Positions 1-7,300 of a stretch of 33,899 bases of DNA are shown piece by piece (the first letter of the stretch is position 1; the number at the start of each line of letters is the position of its first letter). The notes under the pieces were generated by a model. It was not told the DNA's origin. It did not search any database and saw only the letters and a program-made list of their open reading frames with translations. The stretch comes from Siphonobacter sp048595215 (GTDB lineage Bacteria; Bacteroidota; Bacteroidia; Cytophagales; Spirosomataceae). The position numbers and the translations under genes were made by a program. The stretch is from contig NZ_JBMDWJ010000376.1 in the NCBI RefSeq assembly GCF_048595215.1, forward strand, positions 1-33,899, given 5' to 3'.

Positions 1-84
1 CATCATAAGTTTTGTAGCTATTGTATTTGATAAGCATCCTTCAAATTGATCCTTCCAATTGAGTTATTTTAATCCATAAATTTA

Positions 85-130
85 GCGAAACCGAATGGGT
101 GCAAATATATTTGCAACCATTCGGTTTCGC
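85..130. promoter_or_regulatory. 46-bp near-perfect dyad, probable ArsR operator
   Basis: Two 23-base arms (85-107 and 108-130) are reverse complements at 22 of 23 positions, with no spacer. The dyad ends 17 bases before the first ATG of the ArsR-type gene. A TAnnTTTG box lies across its centre, so a bound dimer would block RNA polymerase. Autorepression through such an operator is normal for this family; that this protein binds here is inferred. Confidence 0.75.
106..113 (+). promoter_or_regulatory. Bacteroidota -7 box of the ArsR/SRPBCC operon
   Basis: TATATTTG fits the Bacteroidota -7 consensus TAnnTTTG and lies at the centre of the dyad, about 33 bases before the ATG. No clean TTTG -33 box is visible at the usual distance upstream. 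Confidence 0.5.
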
Positions 131-146
131 AAAATGAAAAATACAT

Positions 147-476
147 ATGATGAGACGAGATATTTTCCAGGCAATAGCTGACCCAACTAGACGGGCCATT
201 CTTGCCTTGATTGCCTTACAGGCCATGACACCGAACGCCATCGCTGACAACTTCAATACCACCCGACAATCTGTTTCCAAACATCTACGCGTACTCACCG
301 AATGTGAACTGGTGAAACCGCAACAGCAGGGTAGGGAGATTTACTATTCTCTTGAAATTGAAAAAATGAAAGAGATTGATCAGTGGTTGAACCCGTTTAG
401 AAAGATTTGGGAGACTCGTTTTGATCAACTCGACCAGGTATTATCAACGCTTAAAAAACAGCAAAATGAAAACTGA
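147..476 (+). CDS. ArsR-family winged-helix repressor
   Basis: A 109-residue protein with the compact winged-helix fold of the ArsR/SmtB family. It opens with FQAIADPTRRAIL (about residues 6-18), and the recognition helix is around TTRQSVSKHLRVL (38-50), followed by a basic wing (QQQGREIYYSL). There are no cysteine pairs for arsenic or cadmium, so metal sensing is unlikely. This is the subgroup that sits upstream of SRPBCC/AHSA1 genes and responds to unknown signals. Two adjacent ATGs (147 and 150) could start it. Its stop overlaps the next gene's ATG by 11 bases, showing translational coupling. It probably represses its own operon through the dyad at 85-130. Confidence 0.9.
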   Translation: MMRRDIFQAIADPTRRAILALIALQAMTPNAIADNFNTTRQSVSKHLRVLTECELVKPQQQGREIYYSLEIEKMKEIDQWLNPFRKIWETRFDQLDQVLSTLKKQQNEN

Positions 477-969
477 CTTGCTATTTGATTTTACCGTCGA
501 CAAAACGGCTAAAACAGTGAAGGTTACCCGAGAGTTTGATGCCGAGCTTTCGCTGGTATGGGATGCCTATACTAAACCGGAAATTCTTGACCAATGGTGG
601 GCACCTAGGCCCTGGACCTCCAAAACAAAGTTTATGAATTTTGAAGTAGGCGGACGACGGTTTTATGCCATGGTAAGTCCTGAAGGACAGGAGCATTGGT
701 CCATCCAAAGGTATACATCCATTAGTCCTAAAACGAACTTCAAAATGTTCAATGCTTTTGCCGACAAAGATGAAAATCCTGAGTTGCCCGGTTCTGACTG
801 GGATTTTAACTTCAGCGAACACAACGGAAGAACAAAAGTCAGTATTACGATTTATAATGAATCCCTGGAACGTATGGAGAAGATGATTGAAATGGGCTTT
901 AAGGAAGGAACGGCCATGAACATGAAAAACCTGGAAGAGTTATTGGCAAGTTTATCGCAACGAAAGTAA
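466..969 (+). CDS. SRPBCC (AHSA1-like) ligand-binding domain protein
   Basis: The protein has 167 residues from the ATG at 466. An in-frame TTG at 421 would extend it by 15 residues, but it lies deep inside the upstream gene and is less likely. Family marks are VTREFDAELSLVWDAYTKPE followed by DQWWAP (about residues 21-50) and a C-terminal helix (GFKEGTAMNMKNLEELLA), typical of the AHSA1/START-like helix-grip fold that holds a hydrophobic ligand. It is coupled to the ArsR-type gene, a pairing common in Bacteroidota. The ligand is unknown. It is cytoplasmic, with no signal peptide. Confidence 0.88.
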   Translation: MKTDLLFDFTVDKTAKTVKVTREFDAELSLVWDAYTKPEILDQWWAPRPWTSKTKFMNFEVGGRRFYAMVSPEGQEHWSIQRYTSISPKTNFKMFNAFADKDENPELPGSDWDFNFSEHNGRTKVSITIYNESLERMEKMIEMGFKEGTAMNMKNLEELLASLSQRK

Positions 970-1157
970 AGCATGGTTAATATCGGCTTAGCGAAGTTAG
1001 GACTGGATGGTTTATAGATTGAAAGGAGTATTAATAGGTTTGTGAAGTAGATAGCTGCCAATACCTCTACTAGGACTAAGTCGTAAATCGTTGATTACGA
1101 GTGCAAACAACTGGAAAGTAACACAATGGCGAACGGATTGTTGTGTACTACGTTTGA

Positions 1158-1203
1158 ACTGCAAAGTTTCCTGCGGACGAATACTCGTTGGAAGCTTTGC
1201 AGT
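1158..1203. repeat. Imperfect inverted repeat in a 360-base gene-free stretch
   Basis: Between the SRPBCC gene and the S41 remnant (970-1331) I see no gene. The only structure is a hairpin with 14-base arms (1158-1171 and 1190-1203, 13 of 14 pairing) and an 18-base loop. It has no T tract, so it is not an obvious terminator. Confidence 0.4.
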
Positions 1204-1331
1204 CCAGTGGGAGTAAAGCGGTAAAGATTGAACGTACTGAATTTGCTTTAGCTTGCTTGTTACCTGTGCAACGCTAGTGCTTAGCTCTGCCTCCTCCTGT
1301 CATTCCTGACAGTCTAAAGGTCACTGACCCA

Positions 1332-1588
1332 ATGAAAAACTTTTCCTGTTATTCGCTTGCTACGGCTTAACTCTACAGGCTCAGCAGCTCACGACGTTCA
1401 CTCCCCAACAACTTCAGCAGGATTTGGATAGTCTGCTTACGTATCTGGAAGAAGTTCGTCCAGATCTTTATAGTACGTATTCTCGCCAAGCTTTTTACAA
1501 GCAAATCTCCCAAATCAACACCAGATCAAAAGCGATCTTACACTGGTTGGAGTTTTACACGCTGGCCTCGCCACTGCTAGTCTACTGA
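1332..1588 (+). pseudogene. S41-family peptidase, N-terminal remnant
   Basis: From 1346 an open frame reads as the tail of a signal peptide (LLFACYGLTLQAQQ) and then LTTFTPQQLQQDLDSLL, TYLEEVRPDLYSTYSRQAFY and WLEFYTLASPLL. This is the N-terminal helical part of Bacteroidota secreted S41 peptidases. The only nearby ATG (1332) is in another frame, so the start is frameshifted. The frame stops at 1586-1588, just before the region that should lead to the GDGHT-type motif. About 80 of the usual 400 or more residues remain and the catalytic Ser/Lys domain is absent. Bases 1589-1750 hold nothing recognisable. Confidence 0.65.
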
Positions 1589-1750
1589 CAACTAAAATTG
1601 GCGAATTGGTTGATCGGAGAGATAACCTAGATCGCCGTCTGCAAAAAACGCCCTTTCTACAAGTCACCAGCTGACGACTCGAAGGCATTCTGCATACATA
1701 GTGTTGTACAAGCATTCATAGGTTAAGCGGTGACCTTATTTGCCCAATCC

Positions 1751-2920
1751 TCATAGAAGATGAGCACTTTTTAATTTATCAATGATCCGATTCGATATTT
1801 CATTCAAGCGGCGTTGTGAGTCATTAGTCATGGTATTGGTAATCAAAAAAACTCCGCATTGCTTTTTAGGATAGATAGCCAGCCAAGAAGAAGTGCCAAA
1901 AGTTCCTCCGTTATGGTAAAGCATTCGGCTCTCGGTATTGTAGTCGAATGTATTCCAAGCATAAGCTCTACCATATTGCTTGTTACCTGCTAATAGTCGT
2001 TGTGTCTGGCGAATGACCGGATCAGGATTGGTCAGATACATTTTCATATACATCGCCATCGAACTAGTGGATGCTTTCAATCCACCTGCATATAGGTAAC
2101 TACCATTTTCCAAAGGCATCGTATGTCCTAAGCTGTCTTTCCCAACAGCTACTCGAGCCGTCCCATTGATAGGAACGTTAGTAAAGGTATGTTGCTCCCG
2201 GGAGCGGGAAAAGACGTATTTCTTTATTAATGCCTCAAACGATCGATTATAGACTTTTTCTAAAATATAACCCACTAACTGAACACCTGCATTGGAATAT
2301 TGGTAATCTTTTCCTGTAGTGTTTTTCAGTGTTACCGTGGCTAAACGGTCAAAAAAGTCTTTCTTGGTTAAGGAACTGAAACAGCTTACCTGCTGATGAA
2401 TGGTCATGGCTGTACTGTTACAATTAATATTCATTGGTAAACCGGATGTATGAGTAATCAGATGGCGAAGCGTAATCGGGCGATTGTTGTCTAACACAAG
2501 GTTAGGCCATGGTCCATCTAAAAACTTTCGTATATCCTCGTCAAGACTGAGTTTATGATCATAAACGGCCTGAGAAAGCAATAAGCCGGTGTACGTTTTT
2601 GTGATTGAACCGATTTCATAGAGTGTTTTGCCGTCAGGTTTTTTGCCATCATCCAACTTTCCCATATGAACTTGAATGACTTTGTTGTTGATATAGACCG
2701 CACTCGATACCGCCGAGAATTTTTTGTCAGTAAGCAGAACAGCCAGTTCGGTCTGGATGATCTGAGTGATTACGTCTTGATTATCCGGCTCACTCACTTG
2801 GGTAGCTATGCCAAACTTTCCTTTATCATTAACAGAAAGGCTTATTGACGGATTGGTTAAAACTGTACTACAAAAAGTCAGGGAAAAAATTATCAGAGAA
2901 AAGAATACGTTTTTACTCAT
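1751..2920 (-). CDS. Secreted serine hydrolase of the class C beta-lactamase/DD-peptidase fold
   Basis: The protein has 389 residues from the ATG at 2920. A start ten codons further upstream is possible, but that would place a polar stretch before the hydrophobic signal (VFFSLIIFSLTFCSTVL). The fold's three catalytic elements are present: S105-I-T-K108 (SxxK nucleophile), Y208-S-N and H336-N-G-G (taking the place of KTG). Members hydrolyse esters, D-amino-acid peptides or beta-lactams in the periplasm; the substrate cannot be told from sequence. It appears monocistronic. Calling it an AmpC resistance enzyme would be over-reading, because beta-lactamase-related domain proteins are abundant in Bacteroidota. 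Confidence 0.88.
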   Translation of the reverse strand: MSKNVFFSLIIFSLTFCSTVLTNPSISLSVNDKGKFGIATQVSEPDNQDVITQIIQTELAVLLTDKKFSAVSSAVYINNKVIQVHMGKLDDGKKPDGKTLYEIGSITKTYTGLLLSQAVYDHKLSLDEDIRKFLDGPWPNLVLDNNRPITLRHLITHTSGLPMNINCNSTAMTIHQQVSCFSSLTKKDFFDRLATVTLKNTTGKDYQYSNAGVQLVGYILEKVYNRSFEALIKKYVFSRSREQHTFTNVPINGTARVAVGKDSLGHTMPLENGSYLYAGGLKASTSSMAMYMKMYLTNPDPVIRQTQRLLAGNKQYGRAYAWNTFDYNTESRMLYHNGGTFGTSSWLAIYPKKQCGVFLITNTMTNDSQRRLNEISNRIIDKLKSAHLL

Positions 2921-3036
2921 ATACTTGTAAGGAAGAGGGAGTGCTATCAATGGATCAAGACTGTAGATCGTTTACTAAATAATCTAAAATAATTCGGATG
3001 CCTCATCTGGACACATATTTTAAAGAAAATTTCAAA

Positions 3037-3243
3037 TCAATTCTTAGTTTGAACTGACTTTCTGCGTTGACCCGTATCACTCATTTGGGTGCGGAAGGGG
3101 GTAACTACACTCCATAAGTAGATGTTGAACGTATCAGGATCGTTAAAACCATGGTAACTACCTGCTTGGTCTATCACTAAGTAGTTGAATAGGCAGAACT
3201 TTAATAAGCTTGGATTATAAGATGATTGGGAATTTATTTTTCG
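3037..3243 (-). other. Open frame without a start, possible gene remnant
   Basis: On the minus strand a 68-codon frame runs without a stop and ends at TGA 3037-3039. It reads as plausible protein (YLVIDQAGSYHGFNDPDTF, then IYLWSVVTPFRTQ), but it has no usable start codon and I recognise no family. It lies 116 bases upstream of the serine hydrolase and may be the tail of a lost gene. The rest of 2951-3250 shows nothing. Confidence 0.22.
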
Positions 3244-3250
3244 TTACCGC

Positions 3251-3664
3251 ATGATAACCCATCAGGCAGAAGCGAGCAGTGGCTCTTTGCTTAACGCACA
3301 GACAATTATGCAACAAAAGTCAGTAATCATTACTCCCTTGAAGATTGTTGAGCTTGTAGTAGCAAGTTTTCTTCTGATAGTGTTGCTTCTATTTTTATTT
3401 GACTACTACCAAGTTGCTATCAAGAAAGATATTGCCGCGTACCCTTTGGGCTCAGAACTTGTCATGGAATCAGGTTGGCCTAGTTATGAATCTGCTGAAG
3501 CTTACAGCAGGGATTCTACTATTAATCTTGTCGCTTACGGATTGATTTTTATAATGCTCCTGAGAGGGGTATTCTCGAATAGAAATATATATACTCTTAT
3601 TGCCTTCTTACTATTCATCTTGCATCTTCTATTAGCCCATATCGGTTACAAACTATCATTTTAA
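3251..3664 (+). CDS. Small inner-membrane protein, unknown function
   Basis: The protein has 137 residues from the ATG at 3251; an ATG at 3308 would give 118 and drop a polar N-terminus, and either is possible. Three hydrophobic helices are visible: IVELVVASFLLIVLLLFLFD, INLVAYGLIFIMLLRGVF and IYTLIAFLLFILHLLLAHIG. A soluble loop lies between the first two (AYPLGSELVMESGWPSYESA). The layout resembles small unannotated Cytophagales membrane proteins. Nothing in the neighbourhood points to a role. Confidence 0.6.
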   Translation: MITHQAEASSGSLLNAQTIMQQKSVIITPLKIVELVVASFLLIVLLLFLFDYYQVAIKKDIAAYPLGSELVMESGWPSYESAEAYSRDSTINLVAYGLIFIMLLRGVFSNRNIYTLIAFLLFILHLLLAHIGYKLSF

Positions 3665-3813
3665 TTCTTCATGACCTTTTACAACTGATTGATACACGTG
3701 AGATTGAAATCCTGCTTCTCGATTCGTCAGGTTATAACGTGTACAGTCAAAACATACCAAGAGCAGCTTTCTGCTGTTTGAAGAATTAAGAAGGCAGATC
3801 TATTTCTTTTATA

Positions 3814-3829
3814 GATTGGCATGCCAATC
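3814..3829. repeat. 16-base perfect palindrome in a 343-base gene-free stretch
   Basis: GATTGGCATGCCAATC is a perfect palindrome. It lies midway in 3665-4007, between the membrane protein and the AraC gene, where no recognisable gene, RNA or terminator was seen. It could be a regulator site, but no promoter is evident next to it. Confidence 0.35.
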
Positions 3830-4007
3830 CAGAGGGCTATCAGACGCCAACTCACGCTCCCCGCCGGGCAGTACCCATCTGCACTGGCAATACCCCGTTT
3901 ACCTTCCCTATAGCCGTGAATTACCGCTATTATTCTATAATAGAAATATTTTTGGGATCAGACCTAGTAAAGTTTGTCTAGTACTAATCGATTAAAGGGT
4001 CTGACCG

Positions 4008-4982
4008 TTACTTCGAATGCCTTCGCAGGTTGGTTAGATTTAAACTTTGAACGTATTTTTTGGGCTTCTTACCGATGTGTTTTTCAAATACTTTCGTGAA
4101 ATGACCTAAGTTCTCAAAGCCCATTTGAAATCCAGCTTCCGATACCGATATATTTTCTTCGCGTAAAAGCCGTGCGGCTTCTTTCATACGCAGATGCTGA
4201 TAGTAATCATAAATCCCCATACCAAATACCTGCGTGAAAACTTTACGGAGTTTTAATTCATTCATACCAGCAATTTCTTTCAAGGTAGCGATGGTACTAG
4301 GCTGGTCTAATGAGGACACAATTTTGTCCCTAACTCGGTAGATAGCCTGAACTTCTTTTCCACTCAGCTTCAAACCAGCAGAGCTTTCACGCTTCTTTAA
4401 ACTTTCAAACAGATAGAAAAGCAATTCCATTGCCTTCAGTTTGTAATAAAAACCTTTCATAGTGAGGGGCTCTTCCTTTCTGACGATGTCATTTACGGTA
4501 CGTAAAATGTCATCGGTCATCAATTCCTCTATCCAAAAATTAGTAGTACTATCAAAAAGATACTCGAAATGTTCAGCATCCTCCCTTAAAAGGTCCTTTA
4601 GATATTCGGCACTAATACTGATGGAAACATGGGTGACGCGAGTCCCTTTTTTGAAATGCAACGTTTGCCTGATCGAATATGGGAAAATACGCACATAAGG
4701 CGGTTCTAGGGGTTCAGTGTCGGTTCCATCTGGTGCCTTATCTTCAAAGATGTTATAAAAGACAAAACCAATACCGTCTTTAATATCAGAGGTGCCCGTT
4801 ACGCGGGTAAAGTCCTCATTGGTGACAAATGAGCCGAAGTGCATGGCCATGTCTGGCAAAAAGATAAATCCTTTGAAGAAGTTAATCTGAAAATAGTGCA
4901 AGAACTCTTCAAAGGTAACACCCACCTTATTTGTGAACTGCTCAACACTACCGTCAAAATATTGGCTACTAGTGTTTTTCAT
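4008..4982 (-). CDS. AraC-family transcriptional regulator
   Basis: A 324-residue protein. The first 215 residues are an effector domain without a recognised cupin motif. The last 100 carry the two helix-turn-helix units of AraC/XylS proteins: STIATLKEIAGMNELKLRKV, then VSEAGFQMGFENLGHFTKVF, ending in the family signature KHIGKKPKKYVQ. It is divergent from the FAD monooxygenase at 5083, with 100 bases between the two starts, which is the usual arrangement for a regulator controlling its neighbour. It probably responds to the substrate or product of that enzyme (inferred). Confidence 0.9.
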   Translation of the reverse strand: MKNTSSQYFDGSVEQFTNKVGVTFEEFLHYFQINFFKGFIFLPDMAMHFGSFVTNEDFTRVTGTSDIKDGIGFVFYNIFEDKAPDGTDTEPLEPPYVRIFPYSIRQTLHFKKGTRVTHVSISISAEYLKDLLREDAEHFEYLFDSTTNFWIEELMTDDILRTVNDIVRKEEPLTMKGFYYKLKAMELLFYLFESLKKRESSAGLKLSGKEVQAIYRVRDKIVSSLDQPSTIATLKEIAGMNELKLRKVFTQVFGMGIYDYYQHLRMKEAARLLREENISVSEAGFQMGFENLGHFTKVFEKHIGKKPKKYVQSLNLTNLRRHSK

Positions 4983-5015
4983 TTTTACGATTAAAATTAG
5001 TTGTTTTTCGAATAT

Positions 5016-5043
5016 TTTGCTCGTAAAGCTACCGATACTTTTG
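5016..5043 (+). promoter_or_regulatory. Promoter of the FAD monooxygenase
   Basis: TTTG (5016-5019) and TACTTTTG (5036-5043) match the Bacteroidota -33 and -7 boxes, with a 16-base gap that is slightly short. It lies 40 bases before the ATG at 5083, in the divergent intergenic space shared with the AraC gene. Confidence 0.5.
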
Positions 5044-5082
5044 CGGTGTAATCAAATCTGTTACCGTAAAAAAATCGTAGTG

Positions 5083-6195
5083 ATGAAAAAACAAGTGCTC
5101 ATATCGGGTGCCAGCTTTGCTGGATTAACATTGGCCTACTGGCTGAATAAATTTGGTTATGGCGTTACTGTCGTGGAATTGGGTAAGGATCTTAGAACCA
5201 ACGGCTCACCTATTGATGTGCGTGGTGAAGCATTGAACATAGTCAGCGATATGGGTATATTGGATCAGATCAAAGCGAATGAATTTGTTCATACTGATGA
5301 GGTCGTGAATGCCCAGGATCAAACCATCGCTACCTTTGCTATCAATACACTGCCGCAGTATTTAGGTGACATAGAAATACACCGGGGGGATTTGTTAAAA
5401 ATTATCTACGAAGCGATTGCAAAAGAGGAGATTGAACTAATTTTTGGTACGAGCATCTCTTCATTGACTCAGCAGGAAGATCGGGTAGAGGTAACTTTTG
5501 AAAAAGGGCAAACCAAGTCGTATGATTTTGTTTTTGGAGCCGATGGCACCCACTCCAGCGTTCGGAAATTTGCTTTCGGACCCGAAGTTCAATTCAAAAA
5601 GTTTCTTGGGGTTTATTTTGCCTTTGCTAAAGCAGATCAGATCAAAACAGGTAGACCAACGTCTACGGGTATTGTGTATCGTGAAGTAGGGAAACAGGCC
5701 GTAGTGTATCAATTTAAAAATGGGGCCAATGCTATCCTTTTATTTCGATCGCCTCAATTGGATTGGAACTACCGCGATCACCATCAATCGAAGCAGATTT
5801 TAAGAGAACATTTCGGTACGAATACGAATTGGAAACTTCCGGAAATTCTAGATGCAATGCTTAAGGCGGATGAATTATATTTTGATGAAGCCTGTCAAAT
5901 CCATATGCCGGATTGGACGGCCGGGCGAGTAGCTCTGGTAGGTGATGCCGCCTACGCCCCAAGCTTCTTTACCGGCATGGGTACGAGTTTAGCGATACAA
6001 GGGGCAACCCTGTTAGCTAAACAGCTCCACGCGAATGAAGATTATCGAATTGCTTTTTCAGCATACAATCAACTCTTTAAGCCTTTTGTCGAACAGGTAC
6101 AAGCTCGCGTAAGCTTTGGATTAAAAGTTCAATTGCCTGAGACCGAAGAACAGTTACAGGCCTCTTACCAAGCTTTGAGTAATCCCAATCCATGA
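5083..6195 (+). CDS. FAD-dependent monooxygenase (class A flavoprotein, UbiH/TetX superfamily)
   Basis: The protein has 370 residues from the ATG at 5083; an upstream in-frame TTG at 4933 lies inside the divergent AraC gene and is rejected. The N-terminal Rossmann motif is LISGASFAGLTLAYWL, with the usual third-glycine position replaced by Ser as in the GASxAG subgroup. FGADGTHSSVRK (about 151-162) is the DG motif, and VGDAAYAPSFFTGMGTSLAI (about 286-305) is the FAD-ribityl GD motif. Such enzymes hydroxylate aromatic or polyketide-like compounds with NAD(P)H and O2 in the cytoplasm. The divergent AraC neighbour suggests substrate-induced expression. The substrate is unknown; it is not close enough to TetX to claim tetracycline inactivation. 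Confidence 0.88.
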   Translation: MKKQVLISGASFAGLTLAYWLNKFGYGVTVVELGKDLRTNGSPIDVRGEALNIVSDMGILDQIKANEFVHTDEVVNAQDQTIATFAINTLPQYLGDIEIHRGDLLKIIYEAIAKEEIELIFGTSISSLTQQEDRVEVTFEKGQTKSYDFVFGADGTHSSVRKFAFGPEVQFKKFLGVYFAFAKADQIKTGRPTSTGIVYREVGKQAVVYQFKNGANAILLFRSPQLDWNYRDHHQSKQILREHFGTNTNWKLPEILDAMLKADELYFDEACQIHMPDWTAGRVALVGDAAYAPSFFTGMGTSLAIQGATLLAKQLHANEDYRIAFSAYNQLFKPFVEQVQARVSFGLKVQLPETEEQLQASYQALSNPNP

Positions 6196-6341
6196 GCATA
6201 CCTGTAAGTTCATTAGCTTCTAGATATTCAGGTAATCTTAGTACCCTGAGGTTATTAGCATGTATGATCGAAGTCTTTTTGAAAAGTTCAGCAGTAATTA
6301 GAGTAAATGATACGCTAGACTGATTAGAGAAGGGTTTTGTA

Positions 6342-6639
6342 ATGCAGTTGATTGAATATACCAATTTTGAAGAATTGTTGCAGAATATAGATAAAGAGGG
6401 CGATTAAGTGTGGAACGATTTAAAATTTCAGGTCTTTACTCGTAAGCGTTCCGGCCGTGGTGCCGCAAAAGATTCAGCAGCAGGGAATGAGTGAGAAGAA
6501 GCTAGCTGAACTATTGGGTATGGGAGCCGCCAAGGTTTCCCATACCTTAAGCGGCAAACGAGAACCCGATGTTACGTTCTTGAAAGGCGTCCATCAAAAG
6601 CTCAGTATCGATGATCACTTGATTCTAGACTTCGTGTAG
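6342..6639 (+). pseudogene. HigA/XRE-type antitoxin remnant
   Basis: A frame from GTG 6457 to 6639 encodes about 60 residues with a complete XRE helix-turn-helix (MSEKKLAELLGMGAAKVSH, then LSGKREPDVTFLKGVHQKL and SIDDHLILDFV). This matches the C-terminal half of HigA-like antitoxins of Bacteroidota. The first half is missing in that frame. Just upstream, an ATG at 6342 opens a 21-codon frame (MQLIEYTNFEELLQNIDKEG) that could be the original N-terminus, now interrupted. No toxin gene is next to it. A short functional DNA-binding protein starting at GTG 6457 cannot be excluded. Confidence 0.45.
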
Positions 6640-6723
6640 TAGGTAAGTACCAGAACGGAGTTTACTCGGTTCTGCCGGGAAAATGGATTTGTATTTTAAT
6701 CTTCGAGTCCCTGAATTTCCGCT

Positions 6724-6731
6724 TACCTTTG
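6724..6731 (+). promoter_or_regulatory. -7 box of the metal-efflux operon
   Basis: TACCTTTG fits TAnnTTTG and lies only six bases before the ATG at 6738, implying a very short or leaderless transcript. A -33 box at proper spacing is not obvious. Confidence 0.45.
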
Positions 6732-6737
6732 CCAGCC

Positions 6738-7130
6738 ATGAGAAAAATCACCGCCCTTTTCCTAAGCATACTGATGTTTACGGGCAGTTTGTTTCCGCAA
6801 ACTGACATTGAGGAGGTGTATAAAATTCCGGGCTTACTCACGCATTTTCAGGAGCATCGGGCGAAGTTGCAACCGGATCTGAGCTTTTGGGGCTTTCTTC
6901 AAATGCACTATAGTCCAAGTTCTGAACACGCCAAGACGCCGCATCCTCACACGAAAATTCCCTTCTACAATCATTTATCCGCTGGGTTTTTGTTTGTGAT
7001 TAGCGAATTCAAGGCGAGTCTTGAAAAACTGGTAGTTACCTTTTTCTCGTGCAACCACCAGTTTCAGTATTTAAATGCGTACGCCTATCAGACGTACGGT
7101 TCCCTACTCCGGCCTCCCCAGCTAGGTTAA
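6738..7130 (+). CDS. Small secreted protein at the head of the efflux operon
   Basis: The protein has 130 residues from the ATG at 6738. The N-terminus (KITALFLSILMFTGSLFPQT) is a signal peptide. The rest has several histidines (QMHYSP, EHAKTPHPHTKIP, NHLSAGF, CNHQFQ), which is suggestive of metal contact but unproven. It precedes the CzcA-type pump by 170 bases on the same strand, and small unannotated secreted proteins often occupy this position in Bacteroidota heavy-metal operons. It may be a periplasmic metal-binding accessory protein; I recognise no named family. Confidence 0.65.
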   Translation: MRKITALFLSILMFTGSLFPQTDIEEVYKIPGLLTHFQEHRAKLQPDLSFWGFLQMHYSPSSEHAKTPHPHTKIPFYNHLSAGFLFVISEFKASLEKLVVTFFSCNHQFQYLNAYAYQTYGSLLRPPQLG

Positions 7131-7300
7131 TTCCATTCTTACGGCTGATTCTACCGAACTACTCATTACCAGGTGAGCTCAACTAGGTGTGTTCTGCCGT
7201 TTGTATCAGCTCCCTTTTAGGCTCCAAGCGTTAAGCTAAGCTCGCTTTTGTAAAGGCGGGGCTGATCCTTCATTCATTTGTGGAATTAACCAAGGTACGT

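Noticed and set aside
1751..2920. A beta-lactam resistance gene
   Set aside because: The fold fits, but the family is mostly peptidases and esterases, and nothing specific to AmpC beyond the shared motifs is present.
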